This document shows positions 39,636 through 50,505 of a stretch of 64,000 bases of DNA, in pieces. The stretch's first letter is position 1. Each line of letters opens with the position of its first letter. The position numbers and the translations under genes are program-made. Where the stretch lies: positions 25,993,896-26,057,895 of the forward strand of contig NC_067206.1 of NCBI RefSeq assembly GCF_026262505.1, given 5' to 3'. This stretch comes from Trichomonas vaginalis G3. Lineage: Eukaryota > Parabasalia > Trichomonadida > Trichomonadidae. Under the pieces are notes generated by a model. The model did no database searches and had not been told where the DNA came from. It was given only the letters and a program-made list of their open reading frames with translations.

Positions 39636-42212
39636 TTAGATAGGATTATCAAGTTCTTCGAGCTCTTTACCGTCTTCATTGAGTTCTTCATTATGATCTA
39701 TTGGCTCTGACTTTGTCTTAAAATATTTGATGTAAACAAATACACCAATAACAATAAAAGCAACTACAATTGATATTGCAATCATAACACCAAATAATAT
39801 CCTCTTTCTCCTCATCTCTTCTTCTATTTCTTCTTCAGTTTTTCCTTTAATAATTGGTGTAGGCATTGGAATATCACCATCTGCATTATCATCAACATTT
39901 TCCGAAGAATTAGACTTTTCTGATGATGAAGATGAAGAAGAGATTTCAAAATCTGAATATGATGAAGAAGATGAAGAATTACCGTTTTCTAAATCTGTAT
40001 CAAACATTCTTGGTTCGAAATCACCTTCATTATAAGCACAGTCTTCGTTTCTCTCTGTGATCTCTACTCCACCAAGTTTTTGTGATGGATATTCTGCTGA
40101 AGCAATTACTTTTTCACAGAATTTTGTATTTTTCAAAAACTGACCATTTAATAACGATTTTCCACAATAGATAAACAAAACAATAGGACAATCATTGAAC
40201 GCATAACTTTCAATTTGATTAATGTCACATCTTATATCAATGATAAGTTCTTGATCTGTGGAAATGAAGTTATTTTGAATGATTAAAGAATTCATTACAC
40301 TTCTAATTTTCAAATAAGACAAATGAGGAAAATGGTTTAATGTTGGAATATACTGAAGTTTCTCTACATCAAATGTTATTGTTTCTATCTGATTGCACAA
40401 TGTCTTGTTCATTCTTAGCATACACAATCCAACATTGAAAAAGTAAATGTGGGCAAATGAATTGCAAAAAGTAAAAGAACTATTGTCAATTTGTTCTGTA
40501 ATGTCTTTTGCTGTATTAACATATATTGAGTTTAATCTATAACACTTATAAAATGCTTTTTCTCCTATTGACTCTAGATGCTTTGGTAAAACAATTGATT
40601 GGAGTTCTGAACATCTGTAGAATGAATAATCACCAATTTTTCTCAATTTCGATGGCAATGTGAAATCTGATACTGAAATGCATTTATAGAATGTTGAATA
40701 CCTGATCTCAGTAACAAATTCAGGAATGGTTACATAATCTATTGTTTGACAATTGTAGAATGCAAAATCTCCAATATGTTCAAGTGTTCCTGGTAATTCA
40801 AAAAATAACAAGTTCGTACAATTGAAAAATGTTCCATTTTCGATTCTTCTCAATTGTTTGCCAAATTCAATACTTTCTAATGCAAAACAATTATAAAAAC
40901 ATGCTCTGGGAATCGTTGTTATATTTCCTGATAATGTTATTGATTCCAAATGTTCACAATAACTAAATGTATATTTCCCAATAATTTCAACATTTTTTGA
41001 CATTTGAATTTGTGTTATTTCTTTGCATTTACTAAATGCTGCCTCTCCTATCCTTATTATACTATCTGGTAATACTAATGATAATCCAATTTTGCAATTA
41101 TAGAATGAATAATCAGCAATTTCAATAAGAGAATCCGGAAAAACTAATTCTAAGTTTATACATCCAGAAAAAGATGATTCTCCGATGTATTCAATAGTAT
41201 TCGGAAGAACCAATGATGATAAGGACTCACATCTATAGAATGTGCAATTTTCTATTGATTTAATCGAATTTGAAAACTTTTTAAAAATTTCAATTTGAGA
41301 GCATTTGTAAAATGCAAATTGTCCAATGTATAAAACTGAACTGAGATCTGGTACAATCTTCAGATTTGAACAGTTATAGAATGCGTACTCACCAATCATT
41401 GTTAACGGTGTTTCGGATGCGATCTCAAGTAAGTTTATGCAATTTGAGAATTGATAATTCTGTATTTCTTCAATCCCGTTTATTCTAACGTTTTCTAACG
41501 AAATACACCCTGAAAATGCATATTCACTAACATTTTTGAGCGATTGTGGGAGTGTTATTCTTGCAATTGAAATGCAATTGAAAAAGGCAAACTCGCCAAT
41601 AGATTCGAGGTGATTTGTAAATTTTGTGCCTTGAAGTTTCAAGCAGCCATAAAATGCAACCTTTCTAATCGATTTTAGTAAGAGTGGAAAATTCACATTT
41701 TCCAAATTATGACAGAACTTAAACAAAGAACTGTTTAAGATTTCGATGTTACTTGGTAATCGTACTGTTGAGAGTTGCTGACAGTTATAAAAAGCATATT
41801 CTCCTATTGAACTGACATTATTAGGGAGATTAAGCATTTTAATCATAGTGCATTCCGAAAATGCTGATTTTCCAATGGTTCTGAGTGATAATGGAAGATT
41901 AATATTCTGAATTTTTGAACAATTATAAAAAGCATAATCACAAATTGTGGTCAAATTGTCTTGAAATGTGACATTCACAAGTGACGTACAATCACAAAAG
42001 GCGTATATGCCAATCTTGAATAAGGATTTTGGTAAAATAACTGATTCAATTTCGATGCAACCATGATAAGCGAAATCTTCAACAAATTCTGTATTATTTT
42101 CGATTTCTAGAATGCTTGTATTAGGACAGCTTCTGGCGATTTCGAAAAAAATCACCAGAAGCATATAAAAAATTTTGAGGCAGATATGAATATTTTGTTT
42201 TTTTGAATGCAT
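39636..42212 (-). CDS. BspA-like leucine-rich repeat surface protein
   Basis: The 858-residue protein has an N-terminal signal peptide (ICLKIFYMLLVIFFEIARS, cut before about residue 30). It is followed by about 24 LRR_5 (TpLRR) repeats of 23 residues with the core IGEYAFYNC--L--I-LP, then a Ser-rich acidic stalk (about 740-790). One transmembrane helix follows (about 809-832, LFGVMIAISIVVAFIVIGVFV), and then a cytoplasmic acidic tail of about 30 residues ending DNPI. This is the standard layout of membrane-bound trichomonad BspA-like proteins, a very large family linked with surface adhesion. Exact ligand unknown. The start is set by the signal peptide. Confidence 0.9.
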   Translation of the reverse strand: MHSKKQNIHICLKIFYMLLVIFFEIARSCPNTSILEIENNTEFVEDFAYHGCIEIESVILPKSLFKIGIYAFCDCTSLVNVTFQDNLTTICDYAFYNCSKIQNINLPLSLRTIGKSAFSECTMIKMLNLPNNVSSIGEYAFYNCQQLSTVRLPSNIEILNSSLFKFCHNLENVNFPLLLKSIRKVAFYGCLKLQGTKFTNHLESIGEFAFFNCISIARITLPQSLKNVSEYAFSGCISLENVRINGIEEIQNYQFSNCINLLEIASETPLTMIGEYAFYNCSNLKIVPDLSSVLYIGQFAFYKCSQIEIFKKFSNSIKSIENCTFYRCESLSSLVLPNTIEYIGESSFSGCINLELVFPDSLIEIADYSFYNCKIGLSLVLPDSIIRIGEAAFSKCKEITQIQMSKNVEIIGKYTFSYCEHLESITLSGNITTIPRACFYNCFALESIEFGKQLRRIENGTFFNCTNLLFFELPGTLEHIGDFAFYNCQTIDYVTIPEFVTEIRYSTFYKCISVSDFTLPSKLRKIGDYSFYRCSELQSIVLPKHLESIGEKAFYKCYRLNSIYVNTAKDITEQIDNSSFTFCNSFAHIYFFNVGLCMLRMNKTLCNQIETITFDVEKLQYIPTLNHFPHLSYLKIRSVMNSLIIQNNFISTDQELIIDIRCDINQIESYAFNDCPIVLFIYCGKSLLNGQFLKNTKFCEKVIASAEYPSQKLGGVEITERNEDCAYNEGDFEPRMFDTDLENGNSSSSSSYSDFEISSSSSSSEKSNSSENVDDNADGDIPMPTPIIKGKTEEEIEEEMRRKRILFGVMIAISIVVAFIVIGVFVYIKYFKTKSEPIDHNEELNEDGKELEELDNPI

Positions 42213-42596
42213 TCAAACATTCAATTTTCTTCAAGTTGAATCGGAATAAATTCATATCTATCGATGATTTTTATATTTTCAAATTAAATAAATTGAAAAC
42301 TATTCAAAATATTGGAAACAAAATATTGAACTGTCAGAAATTTGTTCTAAAAAGGGTTGATTCAAGCATAAATTATTTGTTACATTAAATTTCATAAAAA
42401 AATTGTGAGAAACCTAGTTAAACGTAAATGATTATTTGCATTTAAATATGTTAATTAATTGTACTCGCATGATATTTTTCGATAAAAATACTCGTTGGAA
42501 TTCAAAAACTAAGATTCTTTCTCTTAACTTGCAATTTATGAGTAAATCGATGTGAATATGCTTTCATTTGCTTAAGTCTATTTAAAGTGTTGTAAA
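42213..42596. other. Intergenic, AT-rich
   Basis: About 380 bases upstream of the BspA-like gene. Nothing supported beyond low-complexity sequence. Confidence 0.55.
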
Positions 42597-42750
42597 CAGA
42601 AATTCATCAAATGTGACACCTCAGAAAAGCTAAAATATTGAATTTTTGGAACTTTTAATAGAGCACGTTTTTAAATATTAATTAAAGTAAATGTATATTT
42701 CGTAAAGATTCTTTTTAATAAAAAAATAAAATTTTGAAGAAGAACACAAA

Positions 42751-43226
42751 ATCTTCTGAAAAATAATATCACATAAACTCATATTATTTTCTAATATATA
42801 ACTATTTTATATAAAAATCAAATTCAATGATCTTAAAAGCGAAGGATAAACCTCAAAATTTACGAACATAATGAGTGGGAATATAATGCTTATCTATCAT
42901 AAAACCATATGAAATATCAATTTTTGCTTTACGCCTAATTTTTGACGACAATTAGCAAAAAATGTTAAATGTTAACACTCAGTCCATTTGAATATGAAAA
43001 ATAAAATTGACTTTGATTAAATGTTTTTATTTATCATGCAATTCTTCTTGCGACCAAAGATTTGAATAAAAGTTCAAAAAATAAGATAGCTTAAAAAATA
43101 ATATACGGTAGTGTTTACTAATAGATGAATAGTATATAAATTCTATTAAAATGGATTTGATCCAAAAAAATATATAAAATTTGATCATAAATAAAATCGT
43201 TTTAAATTACTTCTTCATTTAAATTA
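42751..43226. repeat. Left inverted arm (core)
   Basis: Begins ATCTTCTGAAAAATAATATC and ends at the inner boundary CTTCATTTAAATTA. Partner: 44781-45254. Confidence 0.85.
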
Positions 43227-43665
43227 TAACAATTATTTTTGGTTTTATCGTTTTTAAAGCTCATGTGGTTTTTTTAACCACAGAATACTTATGTGCTGTA
43301 GCAAGCTTGCAATCCAAAGCTCACGTTAGACAACAAGAGTCATGAAGTCTCATACTAAGGGATATCCAACATATATTTTAATAATCTAATGTTTGTGACA
43401 AATATTCAACATAAAATTAAGTTTTCGTTTCGTTACAAGGCATTCATACTTTGGAGATATCATATTTAATGTACAGAAAAGTTAATATTAAACAATACAT
43501 GCTAAAGAATTAATAAATAAGATAATAAAATAAATTTATACGTAATTACTTTCATTTAATATGCTTTATGCTGTATAATATTGATTAAGAGGCATTAAAA
43601 GGTTCCATAATCTGCTTTTATAGGCAAGATTTTTGATAAAAATTTTAAATTTTGAAAAATGATGA

Positions 43666-43760
43666 GAAAAGGAAAAAAAAGGTAAATGAGAGCAAGAGGA
43701 GGGGAAAAAAGAAAAAGAAAAGGAAGGGAAGGGAAAAATAAAAGAAAGAAGGACATATAA
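43666..43760 (+). repeat. Purine-rich tract
   Basis: About 95 bases made nearly only of A and G on the plus strand, inside the centre of the long-armed element. A GC-rich hairpin patch (GGCGGC-TT-GCCGCC near 43789-43803) follows. Confidence 0.7.
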
Positions 43761-44508
43761 AAATTTAGATGCGCATTCTTAATGCCGAGGCGGCTTGCCG
43801 CCGAGGCGCGATTTTTTTAGGCCTCTACGGTAACCCGGCAATGTTTTTTTAAATCTTGTACAGCCCTAGTGCCGATACTCAAATATCAGATTACTTAGAT
43901 CCATGAATAATATCCGAATTTTTTTTCTTAAAATTAAACTTCAAAACTTCTTCCAATCTTATTCTTAATCAATTGTAAATTTTTAAAACCATTTTTTAAA
44001 ATAATTTTGCGTAAATTTTATTCTCATGTTGTTTTAATCGAAAATTGATACATTTTCAAAAAATAATATTGACTTATGAAATTCATTTTTAAGGTGAAAT
44101 AGTATTGTTTTTATTAAAGTATATGAATAATATATAAAAAATTAATGAATAATATAAGCAGATTTTTAGTTTACAAAACAAATATGAGCAATGCAATTTC
44201 AAACTTTTGCTGGCAATTTCGAGATTGCTCAAGTTTGTAGTATTTTGATACTATAACATCGGCTTAATCAAAATTCGATTTTTCTTATGAGTTATTGAGA
44301 AAATTTGATTGCAATGAGAAGGATTTCGACGTTTTTGATAAACTAAGAGCTGAGCTTTAGGGGTTCAGTTCATTTATGGCTGTAGTTTGATGCGTAGATC
44401 TCTTTTTTATTGTAAATTCTTTCAGCATGGAGATCGAGAATGAATCTTTTGAGAACTTTATGAGTTTTTACACCCGTAAAGAGGTCCTTCGAGGAAAGAT
44501 AGTCCAGA

Positions 44509-44565
44509 CTACATGAAGATGTGGGTTAACCAAAAAAATCCGATGGTTTCCCCATATTCATGTAG
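44509..44565. repeat. Inverted repeat inside the long-armed element
   Basis: CTACATGAAGATGTGGG and CCCCATATTCATGTAG pair with two mismatches around a 24-base loop. Confidence 0.6.
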
Positions 44566-44780
44566 ATCTTCGAAAAAATGAGCACCAAAAAAGCCAAAAA
44601 AATAGGCTTTTTATTGGATTTGTACACTAGATCAATAATCTATTTAGGATCTGACACTCTTTTTAGCCAGAGATATGAGGTCCTTTCTAGGAAAACGATC
44701 TATTCATCCATAAAAAAAATGAATTATCGTTTTCCCCAGAAATTACATGGGGAGTGGTAAAAGTAAGGAAAATCTGGGTA

Positions 44781-45254
44781 ATTTAAATGAAGAAGTAATT
44801 TAAAACGATTTTATTTATGATCAAATTTTATATATTTTTTTGGATCAAATCCATTTTAATAGAATTTATATACTATTCATCTATTAGTAAACACTACCGT
44901 ATATTATTTTTTAAGCTATCTTATTTTTTGAACTTTTATTCAAATCTTTGGTCGCAAGAAGAATTGCATGATAAATAAAAACATTTAATCAAAGTCAATT
45001 TTATTTTTCATATTCAAATGGACTGAGTGTTAACATTTAACATTTTTTGCTAATTGTCGTCAAAAATTAGGCGTAAAGCAAAAATTGATATTTCATATGG
45101 TTTTATGATAGATAAGCATTATATTCCCACTCATTATATTCGTAAATTTTGAGGTTTATCCTTCGCTTTTAAGATCATTGAATTTGATTTTTATATAAAA
45201 TAGTTATATATTAGAAAATAATATGAGTTTATGTGATATTATTTTTCAGAAGAT
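44781..45254. repeat. Right inverted arm (core)
   Basis: Complement of 42751-43226. Confidence 0.85.
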
Positions 45255-45428
45255 TTCATTCTATATGCCTATGAAAAGTACTCTCAAAACTAACTTTTCC
45301 CTAATTATAATTAAATCTAGAATATTGTATTATGCTTAGTATTATTTCATTTTTCTCATTCAATTTAGAATTTACAAATGTCAAAAAATTGAGAGCTGTC
45401 ACTTTTGATGAATTTCTGTTTATTACAA

Positions 45429-46057
45429 AAGGGCTTGCGATTAGCCACTATATTATTTGGTTTTCATTATTCAAAAATCGTTTTTATACACTATGTAGTT
45501 ATACATTATAATATAAAATTGTTGTTCAATTTGTAATAGGATTCTTGAGAACCCCCTTGATTTTTAGGAAATAATCGAATCAATATTTTGAATTTGGACT
45601 CTCTATTGATTTTGTGCTGCTATGATCTCACTCTCAAGGAATATTGCATGAAATAAGGTAATATTTGCTAAAATACTTTAAACTTTTTTAAATCAGAAAA
45701 AATTCATTCATATTTTTTAAAAGGTAATGATTAAATAGGCGTCAATATAAATTTCTGTTAATTTTAATAATATATACGATATCACAGCTATTAATTTGAT
45801 TGATTATAAAATTGATAATATTGAAATATTTATAGATCGCATTAATTATGCAAAATATATGTATTCTAATAAGATACTAATAAATACACTTTGTATCATA
45901 AATTAAATCAATGAACAAAAAAGTCAAATTTATCATCATAGATATAAAAGGACGAATAAATTAAAAAAAATATAGACATTTACTAACTGTATAAAATCCC
46001 TCTTTCAAAAAGAGAGAAATGGAGAATAATATAAATAGAATCATCTCAGAGAAACAA
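45429..46057. other. Intergenic, AT-rich
   Basis: About 630 bases between the long-armed element and the second mariner end. No feature supported. Confidence 0.55.
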
Positions 46058-46059
46058 TA

Positions 46060-46076
46060 TAGGGTGTCCAAAGGTG
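46060..46076. mobile_element. Tip of a second mariner, interrupted by Maverick 2
   Basis: TAGGGTGTCCAAAGGTG is identical to the first 17 bases of the mariner at 10268 and is preceded by TA (46058-46059). The sequence then switches directly to the Maverick 2 tip. The last six bases (AAGGTG) are the expected target duplication; its partner lies past the window. Confidence 0.8.
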
Positions 46077-46087
46077 AGTTAGTATCC

Positions 46088-46132
46088 CTAAGTCGTGTAC
46101 TGTGGCACTGCGCGCCTCCGTACACCACTTAG
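46088..46132. promoter_or_regulatory. Subterminal hairpin, Maverick 2
   Basis: Arms CTAAGTCGTGTAC (46088-46100) and GTACACCACTTAG (46120-46132) pair at 12 of 13 positions around a 19-base loop with GGCACTGCG. Position and loop motif equal those of Maverick 1, but the stem sequence is different. Confidence 0.8.
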
Positions 46133-46318
46133 CGGTTTTGACACTTTACGAAACCAGTAACGTATATTTTACAACACAACCATAACACCAACTTAACCTT
46201 AAATATTTACAAAACCATCTGACACATAAACGACTTCACTAACGAATTCACTACCGTCCTCACTAAATAAAAAATAACCTTATTATTTTTTTTTAAATTT
46301 TTATTTCATTACAAAGAA

Positions 46319-46753
46319 ATGTCCGACTACATTTACTATGACTCTTTCCCAGAACGTTTCCGTGAACTATTCAAAACTCAAGTAAAACTGAGAAACATGA
46401 ATTTTAACAAAGACAGACCCATTGACGATGAAAGAAACCCTGAATATATTACAATCCCTTATGACGCAAAGTTCATTGCATACATTCCTTATGGTCGCAG
46501 AGGAACGAAAACTATTTCAACAAAGAACAAAAATTATTTCTGGAGCGATGAAGAAAATTGCCTTATCTACATAAATGCATACTTAAATAAAGCTACATAT
46601 TGTACAAAAGAAGGTTGGACTGGATTTGAGCTCTACATATACGACGACGATGGAAACAGACGTTGTGTATACCCATACGATAATATGTACCATTGTTTTC
46701 ATCAAGCATTAAACGAATACATAGTCAGTAAGGGTCTCATTCCTGTTGAGTAG
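46319..46753 (+). CDS. Maverick 2 terminal gene (unknown)
   Basis: 144 residues, MSDYIYYDSFPERFRELFKT, rich in Tyr and charged residues, with YIPYGRRGTKTISTKN and a C-terminal segment YDNMYHCFHQALNEYIV. It occupies the place of the Maverick 1 terminal gene but shows no evident similarity to it. Looks whole. No family recognised. Confidence 0.55.
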   Translation: MSDYIYYDSFPERFRELFKTQVKLRNMNFNKDRPIDDERNPEYITIPYDAKFIAYIPYGRRGTKTISTKNKNYFWSDEENCLIYINAYLNKATYCTKEGWTGFELYIYDDDGNRRCVYPYDNMYHCFHQALNEYIVSKGLIPVE

Positions 46754-46857
46754 ATATGCTTTATTTTTGTTCTGTCATTTATTTAAAAATAAACTTAAAA
46801 ATTAATGATATCACCACCCTCACACGTATGAAAACATAGCGCAAAAATAATGTTTAT

Positions 46858-46909
46858 GTTAGAATGTTAGATCTAACACGTTTTCTAACACGTTTTCTAA
46901 CCTGTTGAA
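46858..46909 (+). repeat. Inverted half-site plus 12-bp unit element (M1)
   Basis: GTTAGA half-sites, the palindrome GTTAGATCTAAC (46865-46876), then three 12-bp units of the type CTAACACGTTTT ending TTGAA. It lies between two convergent genes and abuts the stop of the gene at 46911. Confidence 0.65.
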
Positions 46910-46910
46910 T

Positions 46911-47438
46911 TCATTGCTTTATAACTCTCTTCCTTGGTTTCTTTTTAGTTGCTTTCTTCACGTCTGTCTCCAGCTTAACTGTCTTTCTTCTTCGTCCGTA
47001 ATGATACCAGTTACTTCCACCAGTCAATGGGTCAAATGGTCTTTCGTAAGGGTTTCCATACATTCCATAGGGACCATACGGAAGAACTACTGGTGGAGAA
47101 GAAACATTTTCTTTAGTTCCATCGACTCTATTTAAATGCATTGTTTCACCTTTCATCTGGTCATTAAAGTCTTTTGCGTGTTTTGCAAACTCATCGTCCT
47201 TTCCTAAAGCATTTTCTGACTCAGTCGCAACCAAATTGGATGCTTTATTTATGAGCCCTATTTTATTTAATCTTAACTTCTTTGCAACCCAGCCTCCAAT
47301 CTTCCCTTTATTTGCATCTAATGTCTTCGAAACCCTTCCTCCACTCATTTTATTTACTGCGTCATAAGCCCCAAGTGCTTTTGCTCCAAATGCTAATGCT
47401 TTTGTTCCCATTGCGCCTAAAGCTGCCCAAGCTACCAT
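46911..47438 (-). CDS. Gly/Ala-rich protein with basic tail, copy 2
   Basis: 175 residues, almost identical to 30091-30603 except for a few residues near position 107 (KENVSS) and the C-terminal Gln. Looks whole. Same features as copy 1: Gly/Ala N-terminus and strongly basic C-terminus. Confidence 0.6.
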   Translation of the reverse strand: MVAWAALGAMGTKALAFGAKALGAYDAVNKMSGGRVSKTLDANKGKIGGWVAKKLRLNKIGLINKASNLVATESENALGKDDEFAKHAKDFNDQMKGETMHLNRVDGTKENVSSPPVVLPYGPYGMYGNPYERPFDPLTGGSNWYHYGRRRKTVKLETDVKKATKKKPRKRVIKQ

Positions 47439-47636
47439 TTACACCATATTAAAATCATCTCTCTTCAATATTATCTCATAAAAGTTCTCTTTACTGGAGA
47501 AAGTCAATGAAACATAAACATTCTCATTCATAAACTTCTTTCTTATCTCATCTATACGCTTCAAAATGTCTGAACAATTGCTAACATCTTCTACAACAGT
47601 TATTTCATCATGAATGACCTTTAAAAACAAGCTCAT
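47439..47636 (-). CDS. Small Maverick protein of unknown function, copy 2
   Basis: 65 residues, MSLFLKVIHDEITVVEDVS. It lacks the nine-residue double-hairpin insertion of copy 1. It is adjacent to its neighbours without spacer. Looks whole. Confidence 0.6.
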   Translation of the reverse strand: MSLFLKVIHDEITVVEDVSNCSDILKRIDEIRKKFMNENVYVSLTFSSKENFYEIILKRDDFNMV

Positions 47637-48517
47637 TTAATATGCTATTAAAATCATTTCAATAATGAGTCCATCCTTTCCGTCTTTGGGTAGCACAACA
47701 TCTTTCATTGAAGAAGGTTCAACAAGTCTTATATTAAACTTACTGACAAAGTTTGTTATACTATAATGCTTCGGCGGCGAATACATGTAGTTTGAAAGAC
47801 ATAATATAGATTCTTCAGCAAATTCACTTATACTGGATTTATAACAATGTTCTCACGAGACCAAATACCACCAATTGACAATCTTGTAAGCAATCCTGCT
47901 GAACCTTCTACTGTAAACGTCGATGGTAACATTCCACGAAGGTCATCTATTGACATCGTTGAGTCACTGAATTTAAATATTTTCTTAAAGCAATCGTCAT
48001 TATCTAACCATGCAATAGCTTTGAAGTTTTCATTCGAATATACATCTGCTTCATTAAATGTAAAACCTGACTTCTTTGCAGAGACGACTTTAAAATCTAT
48101 TGCATTTGTTTCAAAATTATATACTATGGTAACTTCTGAAGGTAATGGATGTCCTTCCGCAGTCAGTTGTTCTCTCACTACCGTTTGAAGCTTTGTGTTA
48201 AAAACTTTCATGTCATCTCCTGTGTCTAGGTTCACATACACAGCAACAGGAAAACTATCTTGCTTCTTTGTTTCATCATTATACCTCAAAACATTAAAGT
48301 TCTTCAATAATATTGTTCTTCCTGCTGGAATACTTCTAACTTGTCTTATTTCAATAGCTTTCTCACCTCCTACATACTCTACCCAGTGTCTTGGATATTC
48401 ATAAGTATACTGACTTTCTTGAATTTTGGTAGGTTTCATCATAACGTGTTCATAGTATATCTTTATACTCTTGTCAGTTAGACTCGGTGCTATGTTCTGA
48501 ATATTTCTGACTTGCAT
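47637..48517 (-). pseudogene. Penton-like/minor virion protein paralogue, copy 2
   Basis: Counterpart of 28985-29865, with the same start MQVRNIQNIAPSLTDKS at 48517 and the same motif order. About two breaks. Confidence 0.6.
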
Positions 48518-48531
48518 TTTTAATGAAGAAA

Positions 48532-49421
48532 ATGAAGCATTTTAATACATGACGTAGATGAAGACATGAATGAAAGCAGTGAAAAGCTCAACAGTTCTCT
48601 CATTCTTCCTTTCAGTAAGGACTATGAGTTCTGTTCAAATGGTGTGTATTTCTAATTGTGGAAAGATGGTTCAGGTAAGACATTCAACCTCATTCGTCAT
48701 ATACTCATAACAGAGCGTTTAGGAAACGACTCTTACTATGACCAAATCATTATATCAGCAACTTCAGACTCTATGGATTCAACAGCGAAAACATTTATGT
48801 CAAAAGTTCAAGCCTCTGTCGTTAAAGTTCCAGACAGTGAACTCATTGAATTTCTTCAACGTTACATTCGACGTAAGAGGAAATATTATGCTATTGTAGA
48901 GTTCATACAGTCAGGAATGCAAAAGACTTCAGAAGAGATGGAAAGAATTATTGACAAACACCACTTACGTCAATACTCAGGAGTATACGATATGAAACGA
49001 CTTACAAACTACATTCTATCAAAACTTTCAAAATACCCCTTCAAAAAATATCCTTCAAACACTCTGCTCGTTTGTGACGACTTCGCTGGTAAAGGTTTAG
49101 TGTCAAAGCCTGACTCACCATTAGCTAACATCATAACTAAAGTCAACATTACCATTTAAACTGTAGCAATACTTATGCAAACATGGCGTTTCCTTGCTTT
49201 AAACATAAAAACGTCTCATAACTGACTTCGTTATCTTTCAAGGTTTCTCACGTTATGATATTGAACTCATTTGGAAACAGTCAGGTATAACATTACCTTT
49301 TGAAGAAATTTGGGAAGCATATAAGTCTCTCATCTCTCCTCGTTCATACCTTGAGATTCATATCATGACTAATACCATTAAAGTCAAAAATATTCCATGG
49401 GAACGAACCACATTGTTTTAA
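48532..49421 (+). pseudogene. FtsK/HerA-type packaging ATPase, copy 2 (fossil)
   Basis: Counterpart of 28081-28968, starting at the ATG at 48532, with Walker B (LLVCDDFAG) evident. A few breaks. It is divergent from the penton-like gene to its left. Confidence 0.8.
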
Positions 49422-49935
49422 AGTTTAACCTTCAATTGACTGATGGTAAACAAATTCCATGCATCTCTGTCGCCATTTCTGTTAATATTTTTGCTGTCAT
49501 TCATATCATCCACTTCCCCATCCGTTAACTTTTGAGGATATGCGTTAGAATAGCTGTTCTTAAATGAAGGCTTTTCACCTTTGAGAGCATAAACTCTATA
49601 ACTTTCTGCATACTTTATGTTTGAACCTCCTGAGCCATCATTGACATAAATTTTTATAGGCTTCCACCCTTTGTTCATATTCCTGCTTCTTCCCTTTGCT
49701 CTTTTGTTCAGTAGTTCTACATCTTATACACAGCTCCTGTCTCAGTGAATTCAACAATATTTTCATTCGTTAGCTTTACATTCAAACCTTGTCGAGTATA
49801 TTGTTCATTTCATACATATAAAAGGTTTTTTAATTCTATATGAAATGAGAAGCAAATCCATCTTAGCTGGTGCTGTTAATGTTCCAATTGAACCAACATC
49901 AAATGTTGACTCACGAACGACAACAATATTGTCAT
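49418..49935 (-). pseudogene. Maverick protein of unknown function, copy 2
   Basis: Counterpart of 27566-28084; the C-terminal half is nearly identical (WKPIKIYVNDGSGGSNIKYA). About one or two breaks. It converges on the ATPase with the same 4-base overlap. Confidence 0.55.
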
Positions 49936-49990
49936 AAAGAACTATAGTTCAGAGTGTTTGAAAGAAAAAGAACCAGAACTTAAGTCGGGA

Positions 49991-50024
49991 GGGCTCAAAA
50001 GAGCCCATCTTGGCGCATGGCGCC
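49991..50024. repeat. GC-rich double hairpin E (absent from Maverick 1)
   Basis: GGGCTC-AAAA-GAGCCC, linker ATCTT, then GGCGC-ATG-GCGCC. It has the same design and linker as element D at 50506, with different loops. The matching place in Maverick 1 (about 27515-27535) lacks it. Confidence 0.8.
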
Positions 50025-50040
50025 GTGAATTTAAACTCAG

Positions 50041-50495
50041 CTTTCAAACGCTAACGCTACATCAGATGTTAAGTTAGAGTATCCACCACTGGACCAAATT
50101 CTTTCAAGAGAAGCCAACGACAACCCTTACACAAATGTTCAAACAAATCCTTCAGATAACGTAGACCATTACCTTCTTCAGTTATACCAACAATTTTACT
50201 CAAAGACGATAAGAAGCTTTTGACAAATCTTATAAGCAAGAACCAAATAATTCTAACAAAGGAGGACCTTGAAAATGTTATCTCACGAATAACAGGGAAA
50301 CAATGTGTCATTGACTATCTCGACCCTGAAATCGAATGCTGTGGTCAAACTCCACTATTCATGAAAATAGGTAACATCCGCATCATTGAAACACCAGGAA
50401 CTACAGGAGTTGAGTTTAAGTATAAATATTCGAACGAGTATACAAAACTATCTACTTACTATAAGCTTTGCTTGAAATATGTTTTAGTAAATTAA
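50041..50495 (+). pseudogene. Maverick protein of unknown function, copy 2
   Basis: Counterpart of 27045-27515; the C-terminal part QCVIDYLDPEIECCGQTPLF is nearly identical. About one break. It is flanked by double hairpins E and D. Confidence 0.55.
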
Positions 50496-50505
50496 AGCAG
50501 TCAGA

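Larger units (their letters stand above)
42597..45428. mobile_element. Unclassified element with long inverted arms
   Basis: Arms 42751-43226 and 44781-45254 are inverted copies, about 475 bp long and almost identical (one difference noticed by eye). Beyond them a weaker inverted match extends outward to about 42597 and 45428. The 1.55-kb centre (43227-44780) has a purine-rich tract, a GC-rich hairpin patch and several smaller hairpins but no recognisable transposase. The 60-residue frame at 44578-44760 has no known domain. No clear target duplication was found. It could be a non-autonomous foldback transposon or a recent inverted duplication. Confidence 0.6.

Noticed and set aside
42203-42388. 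61-residue frame overlapping the BspA-like gene start
   Set aside because: Overlaps the signal-peptide end of a clear gene on the other strand and has no domain.
44578-44760. 60-residue frame in the centre of the long-armed element
   Set aside because: Too short, no recognisable transposase motif; kept only as a remark in the element entry.
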